Assembly: GCA_963809695.1 (NCBI GenBank)
Contig: CAWEKI010000012.1
Location: 124,001-188,000, forward strand
DNA length: 64,000 nt
Reading direction: 5' to 3'
DNA from: JAGDMJ01 sp963809695
GTDB lineage: Bacteria; Bacteroidota; Ignavibacteria; UBA10030; UBA6906
The notes beneath the pieces are model-generated. The model searched no databases and was not told where the DNA came from. It worked only from the letters and a program-made list of their open reading frames with translations. Positions 1 through 7,944 of the stretch are shown piece after piece. Both the position numbers and the translations under genes were made by a program. Numbering within the stretch: the first letter of the stretch is position 1; every line of letters begins with the position of its first letter.

Positions 1-63
1 CATTATTCCCGAGGAGGGTGGGGGCTTCCTCCTCCAATCTCTTAACCAGTCAAGGAGGTCAAC

Positions 64-1773
64 ATGCTGACATTCCGATACAGATATATTCTGTTGCTCC
101 TCTTGCTGCTGCTACCGCTGTCCATGCATGCGCAAGAATCTGTGCTGCGCCTGGTCCCGTATGATGGGACGCCGGCGAGCTTCCTCAATACCCAGATCGG
201 GGCAGACACTACGGCGAACGGAGGGGTCATCCCGGCGAACCGGGTCTACGTGCTGCAGCGGGGAGCACCCTATCTGGCGAACGGTGTGTTCAACGTCAAC
301 TCCGGTCAGACGCTTCGGATCCGGGCAAACGATAGCGCCGGCGTGCGGCGTCCGGTGATTTTCCTGTATCCTACGGGCACGGGCGCCAATCCGCAGAGGC
401 CCCCGGGGAATTTCGCCGTTCTGCGCGGCAACCTGGAAATGAAGAACATCGTCCTGAGCGGCTACTTTGAGCCGATCGACACGAACCTGAACAACCTTCA
501 GGGCGCGCTTCTCAACATTCCCACCGCCGGTGCCGGGGCCAGTATCCTGCTTGATAGCTGCATACTGACCAATACCAATGGCAACCACATCCGCACCGAT
601 GGAGCGATAAACCTCCTGACCATTACGAACTGCATCTTCGCCAATATGGGCTTCCTGGGAACTTCAAACCTGGGGGCCGGAAAAGCGATGGACCTGCGCG
701 ATGCATCCGCCGATACGGTCATTGTCCAAAACAACACATTCATCAACTGGCAAGACCGCATCATCCGGCACTATAATTTCAACAATCCTCTCGCCGGCAC
801 AGGTGCCATTAATTACCTCAAGTTCGATCACAATACGCTGGCCAACGGCATGTCGTACCACGGGCTCCTGTCGCTCGGCTCCATGGGACCGAAAGCGATC
901 ATCACGAACAACCTGATGATCGATCCGTTTTCGCTCGGCAACGACACGGATGCGACGCGACAGGCGGAGTTTGTGAACAACCTTGAGACCGATCCGTACG
1001 GCGGTCCGCGTATGACGTGGGTGTTCACGACCCCCAATGACTCGACGCAATGGACCATTTCCAACAATTACTACGTGATATCAGACTCAGGTCAGGCCTT
1101 CTACGACGAGTTTGCCTCGGCCGGCGTCACCGGGGAAGGCTCTCCTCTTACCTGGCATATCAATAGCAAGCTTGGGGCAGACTCGGCCAACGCGTTCACC
1201 AAGACCAGCCTGAAGCTCAATGACATCCCCGCGCTCATGACCGCAGAGAACCGGTGGTATCGGTCGCCAAGCGGGGGGAACAAGCTGAAGAATACCCCCA
1301 ACGCGAACATCTGGAACCGGTCGTTCGACTTCGACCGGAGGGGATGGATGTACTATCATGACACGCTCGACTGTGCTTACTCCACAGCCTCGGGGGTGTA
1401 CACAGCAGCCCTTGGCGGCTATCCGGTTGGTGATTTGAATTGGTTCCCAAGCCAGAAAGCGCTTTGGCTTGTCGATCCAGCCATGGATATTGCTCCCGGC
1501 GCTTTGCCCCTGGAGTTCTCCCTGAGCCAGAACTATCCGAATCCGTTCAATCCATCGACCAGAATCGAGTTCTCCGTCATGAAAGATGCGAAGGTGAAGC
1601 TTGAGGTGTTCGACCTGCTCGGGAGAAGCGTCGCCACGCTGGTGGACGGGCCGCAGCACGCCGGACAGCACTTCGTGGACTTCAATGCCTCGAACCTGGC
1701 GTCGGGATTCTATATCTATCGTCTCTCTTCGCCGCAGCTCACGATTGCGAAGAAGATGATGCTGATAAAGTAA
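64..1773 (+). CDS. Secreted T9SS-sorted parallel beta-helix protein
   Basis: A 569-residue exported protein. Residues 1-24 form a signal peptide with a long leucine run ending MHAQ. The middle (about 60-400) has repeated Asn-rich turns such as ITNCIFANMG and IVQNNTFINW, typical of right-handed parallel beta-helices. The last 80 residues are a T9SS type A sorting domain starting QNYPNPFNPST, with a conserved DLLGRSVATLV strand and ending in basic residues. By analogy with this family it should cross the outer membrane through T9SS and be anchored or released at the surface. The start follows AAGGAGG at 52-58. The helix may bind or cut a polysaccharide, but no catalytic residues can be assigned. 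A strong hairpin terminator follows, so it appears to be a single-gene unit or the end of an operon that begins before the window. Confidence 0.85.
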   Translation: MLTFRYRYILLLLLLLLPLSMHAQESVLRLVPYDGTPASFLNTQIGADTTANGGVIPANRVYVLQRGAPYLANGVFNVNSGQTLRIRANDSAGVRRPVIFLYPTGTGANPQRPPGNFAVLRGNLEMKNIVLSGYFEPIDTNLNNLQGALLNIPTAGAGASILLDSCILTNTNGNHIRTDGAINLLTITNCIFANMGFLGTSNLGAGKAMDLRDASADTVIVQNNTFINWQDRIIRHYNFNNPLAGTGAINYLKFDHNTLANGMSYHGLLSLGSMGPKAIITNNLMIDPFSLGNDTDATRQAEFVNNLETDPYGGPRMTWVFTTPNDSTQWTISNNYYVISDSGQAFYDEFASAGVTGEGSPLTWHINSKLGADSANAFTKTSLKLNDIPALMTAENRWYRSPSGGNKLKNTPNANIWNRSFDFDRRGWMYYHDTLDCAYSTASGVYTAALGGYPVGDLNWFPSQKALWLVDPAMDIAPGALPLEFSLSQNYPNPFNPSTRIEFSVMKDAKVKLEVFDLLGRSVATLVDGPQHAGQHFVDFNASNLASGFYIYRLSSPQLTIAKKMMLIK

Positions 1774-1830
1774 CGCGCTTCTTCACAATATTCCCTGGCT
1801 CCTGACCTCCCTCTGCCAGGTGAAGACCAG

Positions 1831-1860
1831 AGAGGGCCCCGAAACTCCGGGGCCCTCTTT
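1831..1860 (+). terminator. Rho-independent terminator after the T9SS beta-helix gene
   Basis: An 11-bp perfect stem (AGAGGGCCCCG with CGGGGCCCTCT), a six-base loop and a short T run, lying 57 bases after the stop codon. It separates the first gene from the M16 peptidase 200 bases on. Confidence 0.75.
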
Positions 1861-2064
1861 GCATTCCGTTGAGGTCTCGCTTACGATTGTGATCCTCATC
1901 GGCGAAAGAGTTGCCACGCTTGTCTCCGGTCGCATGGGACAGGGGATGCAATAGAATCCGATCGAATTCTGCCAGCCCTTTGTTGATTTCCTTCTTTCTG
2001 CTCAGTACATTGTCCTCACTCGTCTCCCATCCTCTTTGCACGACATCCACGAAAGGAAATCCCC

Positions 2065-4824
2065 ATGCGCATTACCCGGCAATCTCTTTGGCCTCTTTTG
2101 CTTGTCATGTTGTCAACATCTCTTCTCGTCGTTCAGGTGGCACGAGCGGGTAACACCATACCCGACGTCAATATCCCCTGTCAGAAATTTACGCTCGGTA
2201 ACGGCCTCACCGTCCTTGTACACGAGGATCATAAGGCTCCGATCGTCGCCGTGAATGTCTGGTACCACGTAGGCTCGAAAAACGAAAAACCAGGGAAAAG
2301 CGGCTTCGCACACCTCTTTGAACATTTGATGTTTAACGGGAGCGAGGACTTCAACGACGATTATTTCCAGGCATTGGAGCGTGTTGGAGCGACGGACCTG
2401 AACGGGACGACCAGTAATGACCGCACAAACTATTTTCAGAACGTTCCAACCTCCGCGGTCGACCTCGCGCTCTGGATGGAATCGGACCGGATGGGGCATC
2501 TCCTTGGCGCCCTGGATCAAAAAAAACTCGATGAGCAGCGCGGTGTGGTCCAGAACGAGAAGCGCCAGGGGGAGAACGAGCCGTACGGTATCGTCGACGA
2601 GTTGATCACGAAAAGCACGTATCCGGCCGGACATCCTTACTCCTGGACCGTGATCGGATCGATGGAAGACTTGAATGCCGCGTCCCTGGACGACGTCAAA
2701 GAATGGTTCCGCACCTACTACGGGCCAGCGAATGCCGTGCTTGTCATTGCCGGGGATATCGATGTTGAGACCGCAAAGCGGAAGGTGGAACGGTACTTTG
2801 GGGACATTCCCTCGGGGCCTCCGGTGGCAAAGCAGGAAGTCTGGGTGGCGAAAAGGACAGGCACCCAGCGGCAGACCGTTCAGGACCGCGTCCCGCAGGC
2901 AAAGCTGTACAAGGTCTGGAACGTTCCCCAGATCGGGTCGGCGGAGGCCGACTATCTCGATCTGGTGAGCAGCGTCCTCGCCACGGGGAAAACATCCCGG
3001 CTGTACAAGCGCCTTGTCTATGATGACCAGATTGCCACGAATGTCGCCGCCTACATGGACAGCCGGGAGATTGGCTCCCAGTTCGTCATTGAAGCGACTG
3101 CCAAGCCTGGGGACAATCTGGCAAAAGTGGAGCGCGCTGTGGATGAGGAGCTGGCACGTTTCCTGATGCGAGGCCCAACGGAGGCCGAACTGCAACGGGT
3201 GAGAACGGAGCGGTCGGCGCAGTTCATCAGGGGAATTGAAAGGATCGGCGGGTTCGGTGGGAAATCCGACATCCTTGCACGGAATCAGGTATACCTCGGC
3301 GATCCCCAGGCGTACAAGGTCACACTCAAGCGCATTGGGGAAGCAACCGTTGGAAAGCTCCTCACATCTGCGCGAAATTGGCTCTCTGACGGCGCATATA
3401 TCCTTACGGTATACCCATTCCCCTCATTTTCCACAACCACCAGCGAAGTCAACCGCAAAGAACTTCCCACACCTGGAGCTGCAGTAAAAGCTAAGTTCCC
3501 GGCAATGAAGAAGGCGACTCTCTCCAACGGTCTGAAGATCATTCTTGCAGAGCGCGACGCTGTTCCGGTGGTGAACTTCCGGCTTATGGTCGATGCCGGC
3601 TATGCGGCGGACCAGTTTGCCGCGCCAGGGACCGCGAATCTTGCTATGGCCATGCTCGATGAAGGGACAAAGACCAGGACTTCCCTCCAGATAAGCGATG
3701 AACTGGCAATGCTCGGTGCCCAACTTGGAACGGGTTCGAACCTTGATATGTCCACGGTCTCCTTCTCTGCCCTGAAAACCAATCTTGATGCCTCGCTCAA
3801 TATCTTTGCCGATGTGATCCTGAACCCCTCCTTTCCGGAGGCCGACTTCAAGCGGCTTCAGAAGCAGCAGTTGGCGGGTATCCAGCGCGAGAAGGTCACA
3901 CCGATCCAGATGGCTCTTCGCGTCTTCCCTGGCATACTCTACGGGAAGGGACATGCCTATGGAAACCCCTTGACCGGGTCGGGCACCGAGCAATCGGTGG
4001 CGAAATTGAAAAGGGAAGATCTCGTCAAATTCCACAGAACCTGGTTCAAGCCGAACAATGCCACCCTGGTGATCGTTGGGGCGACAACGCTGACGGAGAT
4101 CGTGCCAAAGTTCGAGCAGTTGTTCAAAGGATGGAAGGGCGGGGATACACCTCAGAAGAACATCTCGCCGGTGGGGCAGCAATCTGCCTCCTCGGTGTAC
4201 CTCCTGGACAGACCGGGTTCCATGCAGTCCGTCATCTTTGCCGGGGATGTGGCACCGCCGCGTGCCAATCCACAGGAAATTGCCATTGAGTCCATGAACA
4301 ATATCCTCGGGGGGTCCTTTACGTCCCGGGTGAACATGAACCTGCGTGAGGACAAACACTGGTCATACGGCGCCGGGACGTTCCTCTGGGGTGCCCGCGG
4401 CGAGCGGCCGTTCATCGCTTACGCGCCCGTGCAAACGGACAAGACCAAAGAGTCGATGGCGGAGATTGGGAAGGAACTCCGGGGGATGCTGGGTGAAAAA
4501 CCGGCAACGGCCGAAGAACTTGCCAAGGTGCAAAACAGCCAGACACTGGAACTGCCCGGCTCGTGGGAAACCATGGACGCTGTTGCCCGGTCTATCGGGG
4601 ACATCATCCAATATGGCCTCCCTGAGGATTATTTTCTAACATACCCGGATAAAGTCCGCGCTCTTACGCTGTCCGATATCGGCAGTGCCGCGAAAGGTGT
4701 TATACAACCCGACAAATTGGTCTGGGTGGTGGTAGGGGACAGGTCCAAGATTGAGGCGGGGATCCGTGAGCTCGCTCTGGGTGAGATCAAGTTCATGGAC
4801 AGCGACGGGAATGTGATCAAGTAG
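2065..4824 (+). CDS. M16 family zinc metallopeptidase, two-domain
   Basis: A 919-residue insulinase/pitrilysin-family protease, exported (signal peptide 1-28, VARA|GN). The inverted zinc motif HLFEH is at residues 83-87, with the third ligand expected in the downstream EQRGVVQNEKRQ segment, as in active M16 members. The second half (about 480-919) is another M16 fold beginning FPAMKKATLSNGLKIILAE but has no HxxEH, so it is the usual inactive partner that closes the clam-shell. Length fits periplasmic M16B double-domain peptidases that degrade short, unfolded peptides. The start follows AAAGGAAA. No neighbour suggests a specific substrate; general periplasmic peptide turnover is the safest reading. 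Confidence 0.93.
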   Translation: MRITRQSLWPLLLVMLSTSLLVVQVARAGNTIPDVNIPCQKFTLGNGLTVLVHEDHKAPIVAVNVWYHVGSKNEKPGKSGFAHLFEHLMFNGSEDFNDDYFQALERVGATDLNGTTSNDRTNYFQNVPTSAVDLALWMESDRMGHLLGALDQKKLDEQRGVVQNEKRQGENEPYGIVDELITKSTYPAGHPYSWTVIGSMEDLNAASLDDVKEWFRTYYGPANAVLVIAGDIDVETAKRKVERYFGDIPSGPPVAKQEVWVAKRTGTQRQTVQDRVPQAKLYKVWNVPQIGSAEADYLDLVSSVLATGKTSRLYKRLVYDDQIATNVAAYMDSREIGSQFVIEATAKPGDNLAKVERAVDEELARFLMRGPTEAELQRVRTERSAQFIRGIERIGGFGGKSDILARNQVYLGDPQAYKVTLKRIGEATVGKLLTSARNWLSDGAYILTVYPFPSFSTTTSEVNRKELPTPGAAVKAKFPAMKKATLSNGLKIILAERDAVPVVNFRLMVDAGYAADQFAAPGTANLAMAMLDEGTKTRTSLQISDELAMLGAQLGTGSNLDMSTVSFSALKTNLDASLNIFADVILNPSFPEADFKRLQKQQLAGIQREKVTPIQMALRVFPGILYGKGHAYGNPLTGSGTEQSVAKLKREDLVKFHRTWFKPNNATLVIVGATTLTEIVPKFEQLFKGWKGGDTPQKNISPVGQQSASSVYLLDRPGSMQSVIFAGDVAPPRANPQEIAIESMNNILGGSFTSRVNMNLREDKHWSYGAGTFLWGARGERPFIAYAPVQTDKTKESMAEIGKELRGMLGEKPATAEELAKVQNSQTLELPGSWETMDAVARSIGDIIQYGLPEDYFLTYPDKVRALTLSDIGSAAKGVIQPDKLVWVVVGDRSKIEAGIRELALGEIKFMDSDGNVIK

Positions 4825-4872
4825 GGCAAAGAACCGGTGCGCATGTATCGGAGATCTGGCCATTAAGACATG

Positions 4873-6480
4873 TCAGAACCACATGCCCACCTCCATGAAC
4901 ACGCGCGCGCTGTTCATTGAATCGTCGATAGTGTAGTCCCCACCTGCCGTGCTATAGAATCTCCGGGAGATGCGCCAGTTGAGCATTGCCGATGCAGTCT
5001 TTGTTCTGTAGGCGTGGCTGATAGTGGTCAGGGAGTACGCGTAGTCGTCATAACGCAGCAGCAGATCGATCTGCGTGAAGAGAAGCCTCTCCAGTTCGTA
5101 GGTGATGTCGGAGCCATCGAGATACACGCCGGTGATGGCGGCATAACGTGCTCCCACGTGGAGCCCGGTCCCGAAGATATTCGTGAATCGCACCATTCCC
5201 GAAAACGTGTGAGAATTTCTGGCATCGCCTCTTCTGGTCTGGAAGGTTGCTGCGGCGGTCACGGATATTCCGGGTAAAGGGCGGAGAGTGGCCCGTGCAT
5301 GAAAGCCGTGTCGGAGCGATTCTCTGAACAACGAGTCGGGTATGTTCTTCATTGTCTCAAAAAGGTAGACGCTCCTCGTCCCATCGTATCCCAGGCTGGC
5401 AGACAGCAATCGGTCCGGGGAATAGTTGATGGAGAGCAACGCGTTGGAAAGCCTGAGGGTTGATACGCGTTGTCCGTTGTTGACGTCGTTCAGGTCGAGC
5501 TGTGCATTTCCAAACATCCAGAGCGAGTTCCCGAGCGACGCCGAGCTTTGCACGTACAAGAACGACCGATCGAGGTTTCCGTTCACCTCCTGACGTGCGT
5601 ATGCCACCGTGCCCTGGTAGTTCCAGAGCGCCGGGTCACCTGTGCGGAACCCCGCGAAAACCGCTTCTTTGGTGTCATCACCCCCGATTCCCAATGCCCG
5701 TCCCTGAATTCCTTTTCCGATCAGAACGCCTGACGTGAACGCGCCCTGCCGCAGGAAGACCTGCCCTCCATCAAATGTCCCGAGACCGCTGACGTATTGC
5801 GAAACCATGCGCCCGGCGCTGAATCCGAACCAATCCCCGGGCCGGTCACGCTCCAGCTGAAATTGGTACAGATCGAAACGCGATCGGACGGAGTCCCCAT
5901 AGCGTGCATACGCGCCGGTCAATTCATAATACTCGCGTCCGCTGAACGACAGCGCCATTCCGGTGCCGAGGATGTTCCGCATGTGCAGGTACGCAGCGGC
6001 CGCCGGTTGTCCGATGTTGAGCCGTGAATCTTCCGCCCATTCACCGGAGTATTGGAGTCCGATCCGGCCGGAGAGGATGTTCTCGGTTGGTACGGTCTCC
6101 ACCAAGGGCCGGGGTTGAGATGCAATTTCCGGAAGGGGCTGTGCTACGCCGGGTGGATTCGGAAGGAGAGACTCTGACCCCTTGGTGATGTTCCCGAGGT
6201 CACCGATCTTCGGAGATGTCTCGGGCCCGAGTATGTGCCCTACGGCAGAATGGGAGGCTGTCGCGCTGATTACCGCCTGCCCGACCATGGCGCCCGAACG
6301 TGAGAGCGTAACGGTGTCTCCGATTGCAACTCCCTCTTCAGCGCCGGCATCAAGATAGACCTGCCTTGAAGTGACGTAGGTGACCCTCATGAGTACGGAA
6401 CCGGATGGCTGTCCCGGGAGCGCAACGGTGTCCATGACGGAAAGCGTGAAGAGCGCCAGGATGACCATGAGAGGTTTCAA
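4873..6480 (-). CDS. Outer-membrane beta-barrel protein with N-terminal SH3-like domain, partner of decahaem cytochrome
   Basis: An exported protein of about 535 residues. I place the start at a TTG (6480-6478) that overlaps the TGA of the upstream cytochrome gene in the form TTGA and follows GGAGGAGGGG. It gives the signal peptide MKPLMVILALFTLSVMDTVA; a longer ATG version from 6516 would add basic residues inside the cytochrome gene. After the signal comes a small beta domain (LMRVTYVTSRQVYLDAGAEEG) of the kind found in FlgT-like or SH3-like envelope modules. Then come about 400 residues of alternating, aromatic-capped strands ending in phenylalanine (EVGMWF), as in outer-membrane barrels. 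Coupling to a ten-haem cytochrome suggests a porin-like sheath for electron transfer across the outer membrane. This is inference: no MtrB-type CxxC motif is visible. Confidence 0.7.
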   Translation of the reverse strand: MKPLMVILALFTLSVMDTVALPGQPSGSVLMRVTYVTSRQVYLDAGAEEGVAIGDTVTLSRSGAMVGQAVISATASHSAVGHILGPETSPKIGDLGNITKGSESLLPNPPGVAQPLPEIASQPRPLVETVPTENILSGRIGLQYSGEWAEDSRLNIGQPAAAAYLHMRNILGTGMALSFSGREYYELTGAYARYGDSVRSRFDLYQFQLERDRPGDWFGFSAGRMVSQYVSGLGTFDGGQVFLRQGAFTSGVLIGKGIQGRALGIGGDDTKEAVFAGFRTGDPALWNYQGTVAYARQEVNGNLDRSFLYVQSSASLGNSLWMFGNAQLDLNDVNNGQRVSTLRLSNALLSINYSPDRLLSASLGYDGTRSVYLFETMKNIPDSLFRESLRHGFHARATLRPLPGISVTAAATFQTRRGDARNSHTFSGMVRFTNIFGTGLHVGARYAAITGVYLDGSDITYELERLLFTQIDLLLRYDDYAYSLTTISHAYRTKTASAMLNWRISRRFYSTAGGDYTIDDSMNSARVFMEVGMWF

Positions 6481-7292
6481 TTTCCCCCTCCTCCGGTTGG
6501 ATGGCACCTGTAGCATGCGGCGCTTCTGTACTCGTATCCGCTGACCTCGCCATGCCGGCTATCCATCGCGCTTTTGGTGTGTGCATGGCAGTTAATGCAC
6601 TCAAACGTGCCGTAGTTTGGCTGGGACGGGTGGCAGTCCGTACAAGTGTTCCAGCGTCCAGGCGGGTGGTTGCTGCCGGCGCTGATCGGAAAGAAGTTGT
6701 CATGCGGAAAGAATGCAGCAGGCCGCCATGTCAGCGCACGATGGCAGAGTGAGCAGTCTGTCGAAAATCCCGCCGCAACATGGTTCGGGTTCGTGGTCGC
6801 AAGATATATCTCGCGATGACATGCCACGCACTCGGTTGGCGTACCTCTGAACCGGGCATCGGTGTGACATGATCCGCAAGGAACAGACTGGTGTATACCC
6901 CGCGTGGGAAAATTCGTCTTGTCGTGATCGAAAGAAGCAAGCCAGGACGATGCGTCCGACATATGGCATTCAGTGCATTCGGTGCTGAACCCTGCCGTGG
7001 CATGGTTGATCGCCAATGCTGCGTCATAGTCCTTGCGGTGGCAGGAGATGCAGTCCAATGAAGTCCCTGCGAACCGGAGAGTCGTGTGGCAGGAGACGCA
7101 GGTCGTGTTGCGGTGTTCGCCGCGCAACGGGAATGCGGTCGTATCATGGTCGAATTTGAGCGGGAAGTGAACCGGCGTCCACGACGCAGTCGTGTGACAA
7201 TCGGAGCAGGACTGCCCGACAGGTCCATGCGGTGAATCCTGTGCATGGGCGATCCCGGCAAAGGCCACGAGCAAGAGCAGGAACGGCTTCAT
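6477..7292 (-). CDS. Periplasmic decahaem c-type cytochrome
   Basis: A 271-residue exported protein (signal peptide MKPFLLLLVAFAGIAHA). Ten CXXCH haem-binding motifs are visible: CSDCH, CVSCH, CISCH, CTECH, CGSCH, CVACH, CSLCH, CTDCH, CINCH and CYRCH. Free His residues in FDHD and NHATAGFSTE repeats can serve as distal ligands. The FDHDxTxFPxRGxH unit recurs, as in cytochrome c3/c7-like multihaem proteins made of repeated haem pairs. Its role should be electron wiring through the periplasm. The next gene starts within its stop codon and encodes a probable barrel, so the pair may act like the MtrA-MtrB or OmaB-OmbB porin-cytochrome pairs, although no outer-surface multihaem cytochrome gene is adjacent. 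Confidence 0.9.
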   Translation of the reverse strand: MKPFLLLLVAFAGIAHAQDSPHGPVGQSCSDCHTTASWTPVHFPLKFDHDTTAFPLRGEHRNTTCVSCHTTLRFAGTSLDCISCHRKDYDAALAINHATAGFSTECTECHMSDASSWLASFDHDKTNFPTRGIHQSVPCGSCHTDARFRGTPTECVACHREIYLATTNPNHVAAGFSTDCSLCHRALTWRPAAFFPHDNFFPISAGSNHPPGRWNTCTDCHPSQPNYGTFECINCHAHTKSAMDSRHGEVSGYEYRSAACYRCHPTGGGGN

Positions 7293-7472
7293 GATGGGGG
7301 AGGCTCTGGCGGTGATTTCGCGACGTTGAACAGAATATACAGAAATTTGTTGACTCTTCTGGCTTATAGATCGGGTCTCGCTGGTGAAAAAGGTTGAACG
7401 ATTGAGAAGAGTAAGAGGTATGTTGCCTGGAGCAGCTCTTGAATATTCCTGTCATTTAGCGTATCTTGTGAC

Positions 7473-7853
7473 ATGAAATACAAAATCCTGGCTATACTCT
7501 GGATGGTGGGGATTTTTATCAGCTCATCCATCCCGTCCGATGCATTTCCGGAGGTGAGTTTCTGGGGATGGGCAAAACTCATTCATCTGATTTACTTTGG
7601 CGTGCTCTGTTTCCTGTTTCAGCGGGTCCTGCGGAATCAGAAGAAATTTCCCTATCTTTCCAGAAACTCCATTCTCTTTGCTATCCTCTTTGCGGCTTGT
7701 TACGGCATGACCGATGAGTTTCATCAGCTTTTCACGCCGGGCAGGCATGGACATGTGACCGATGTGCTGGTTGATGCCCTGGGGGCATGCTTGTTTGTCG
7801 CCGGTGCCAAAGCGTATGAATCCCTGCGGTTAAGACGCGCCGATCCCGCCTGA
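7473..7853 (+). CDS. VanZ family membrane protein
   Basis: A 126-residue protein with four hydrophobic segments (about 5-20, 33-50, 66-82 and 95-112) and the VanZ signature DEFHQLFTPGRHGHVTDVLV near residues 79-98. VanZ-like proteins are inner-membrane proteins of unclear biochemical role; the founding member gives low-level teicoplanin resistance, but most environmental members are not resistance genes. It stands alone, divergent from the cytochrome pair, with no obvious Shine-Dalgarno sequence. Confidence 0.85.
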   Translation: MKYKILAILWMVGIFISSSIPSDAFPEVSFWGWAKLIHLIYFGVLCFLFQRVLRNQKKFPYLSRNSILFAILFAACYGMTDEFHQLFTPGRHGHVTDVLVDALGACLFVAGAKAYESLRLRRADPA

Positions 7854-7944
7854 GAGCATCCTTGTCGCAATTGTTTCTCTGAATAATTCCTCTATCTTAT
7901 CTGTCGCTTCCGCCACTCACGGCTTTCACTTCTGGAGTTCACCT

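Noticed and set aside
7439..7467. TTGAAT, 17-base spacer, TATCTT ahead of vanZ as a promoter
   Set aside because: Only four of six matches in each box and the start would fall at or after the ATG, so support is too weak.
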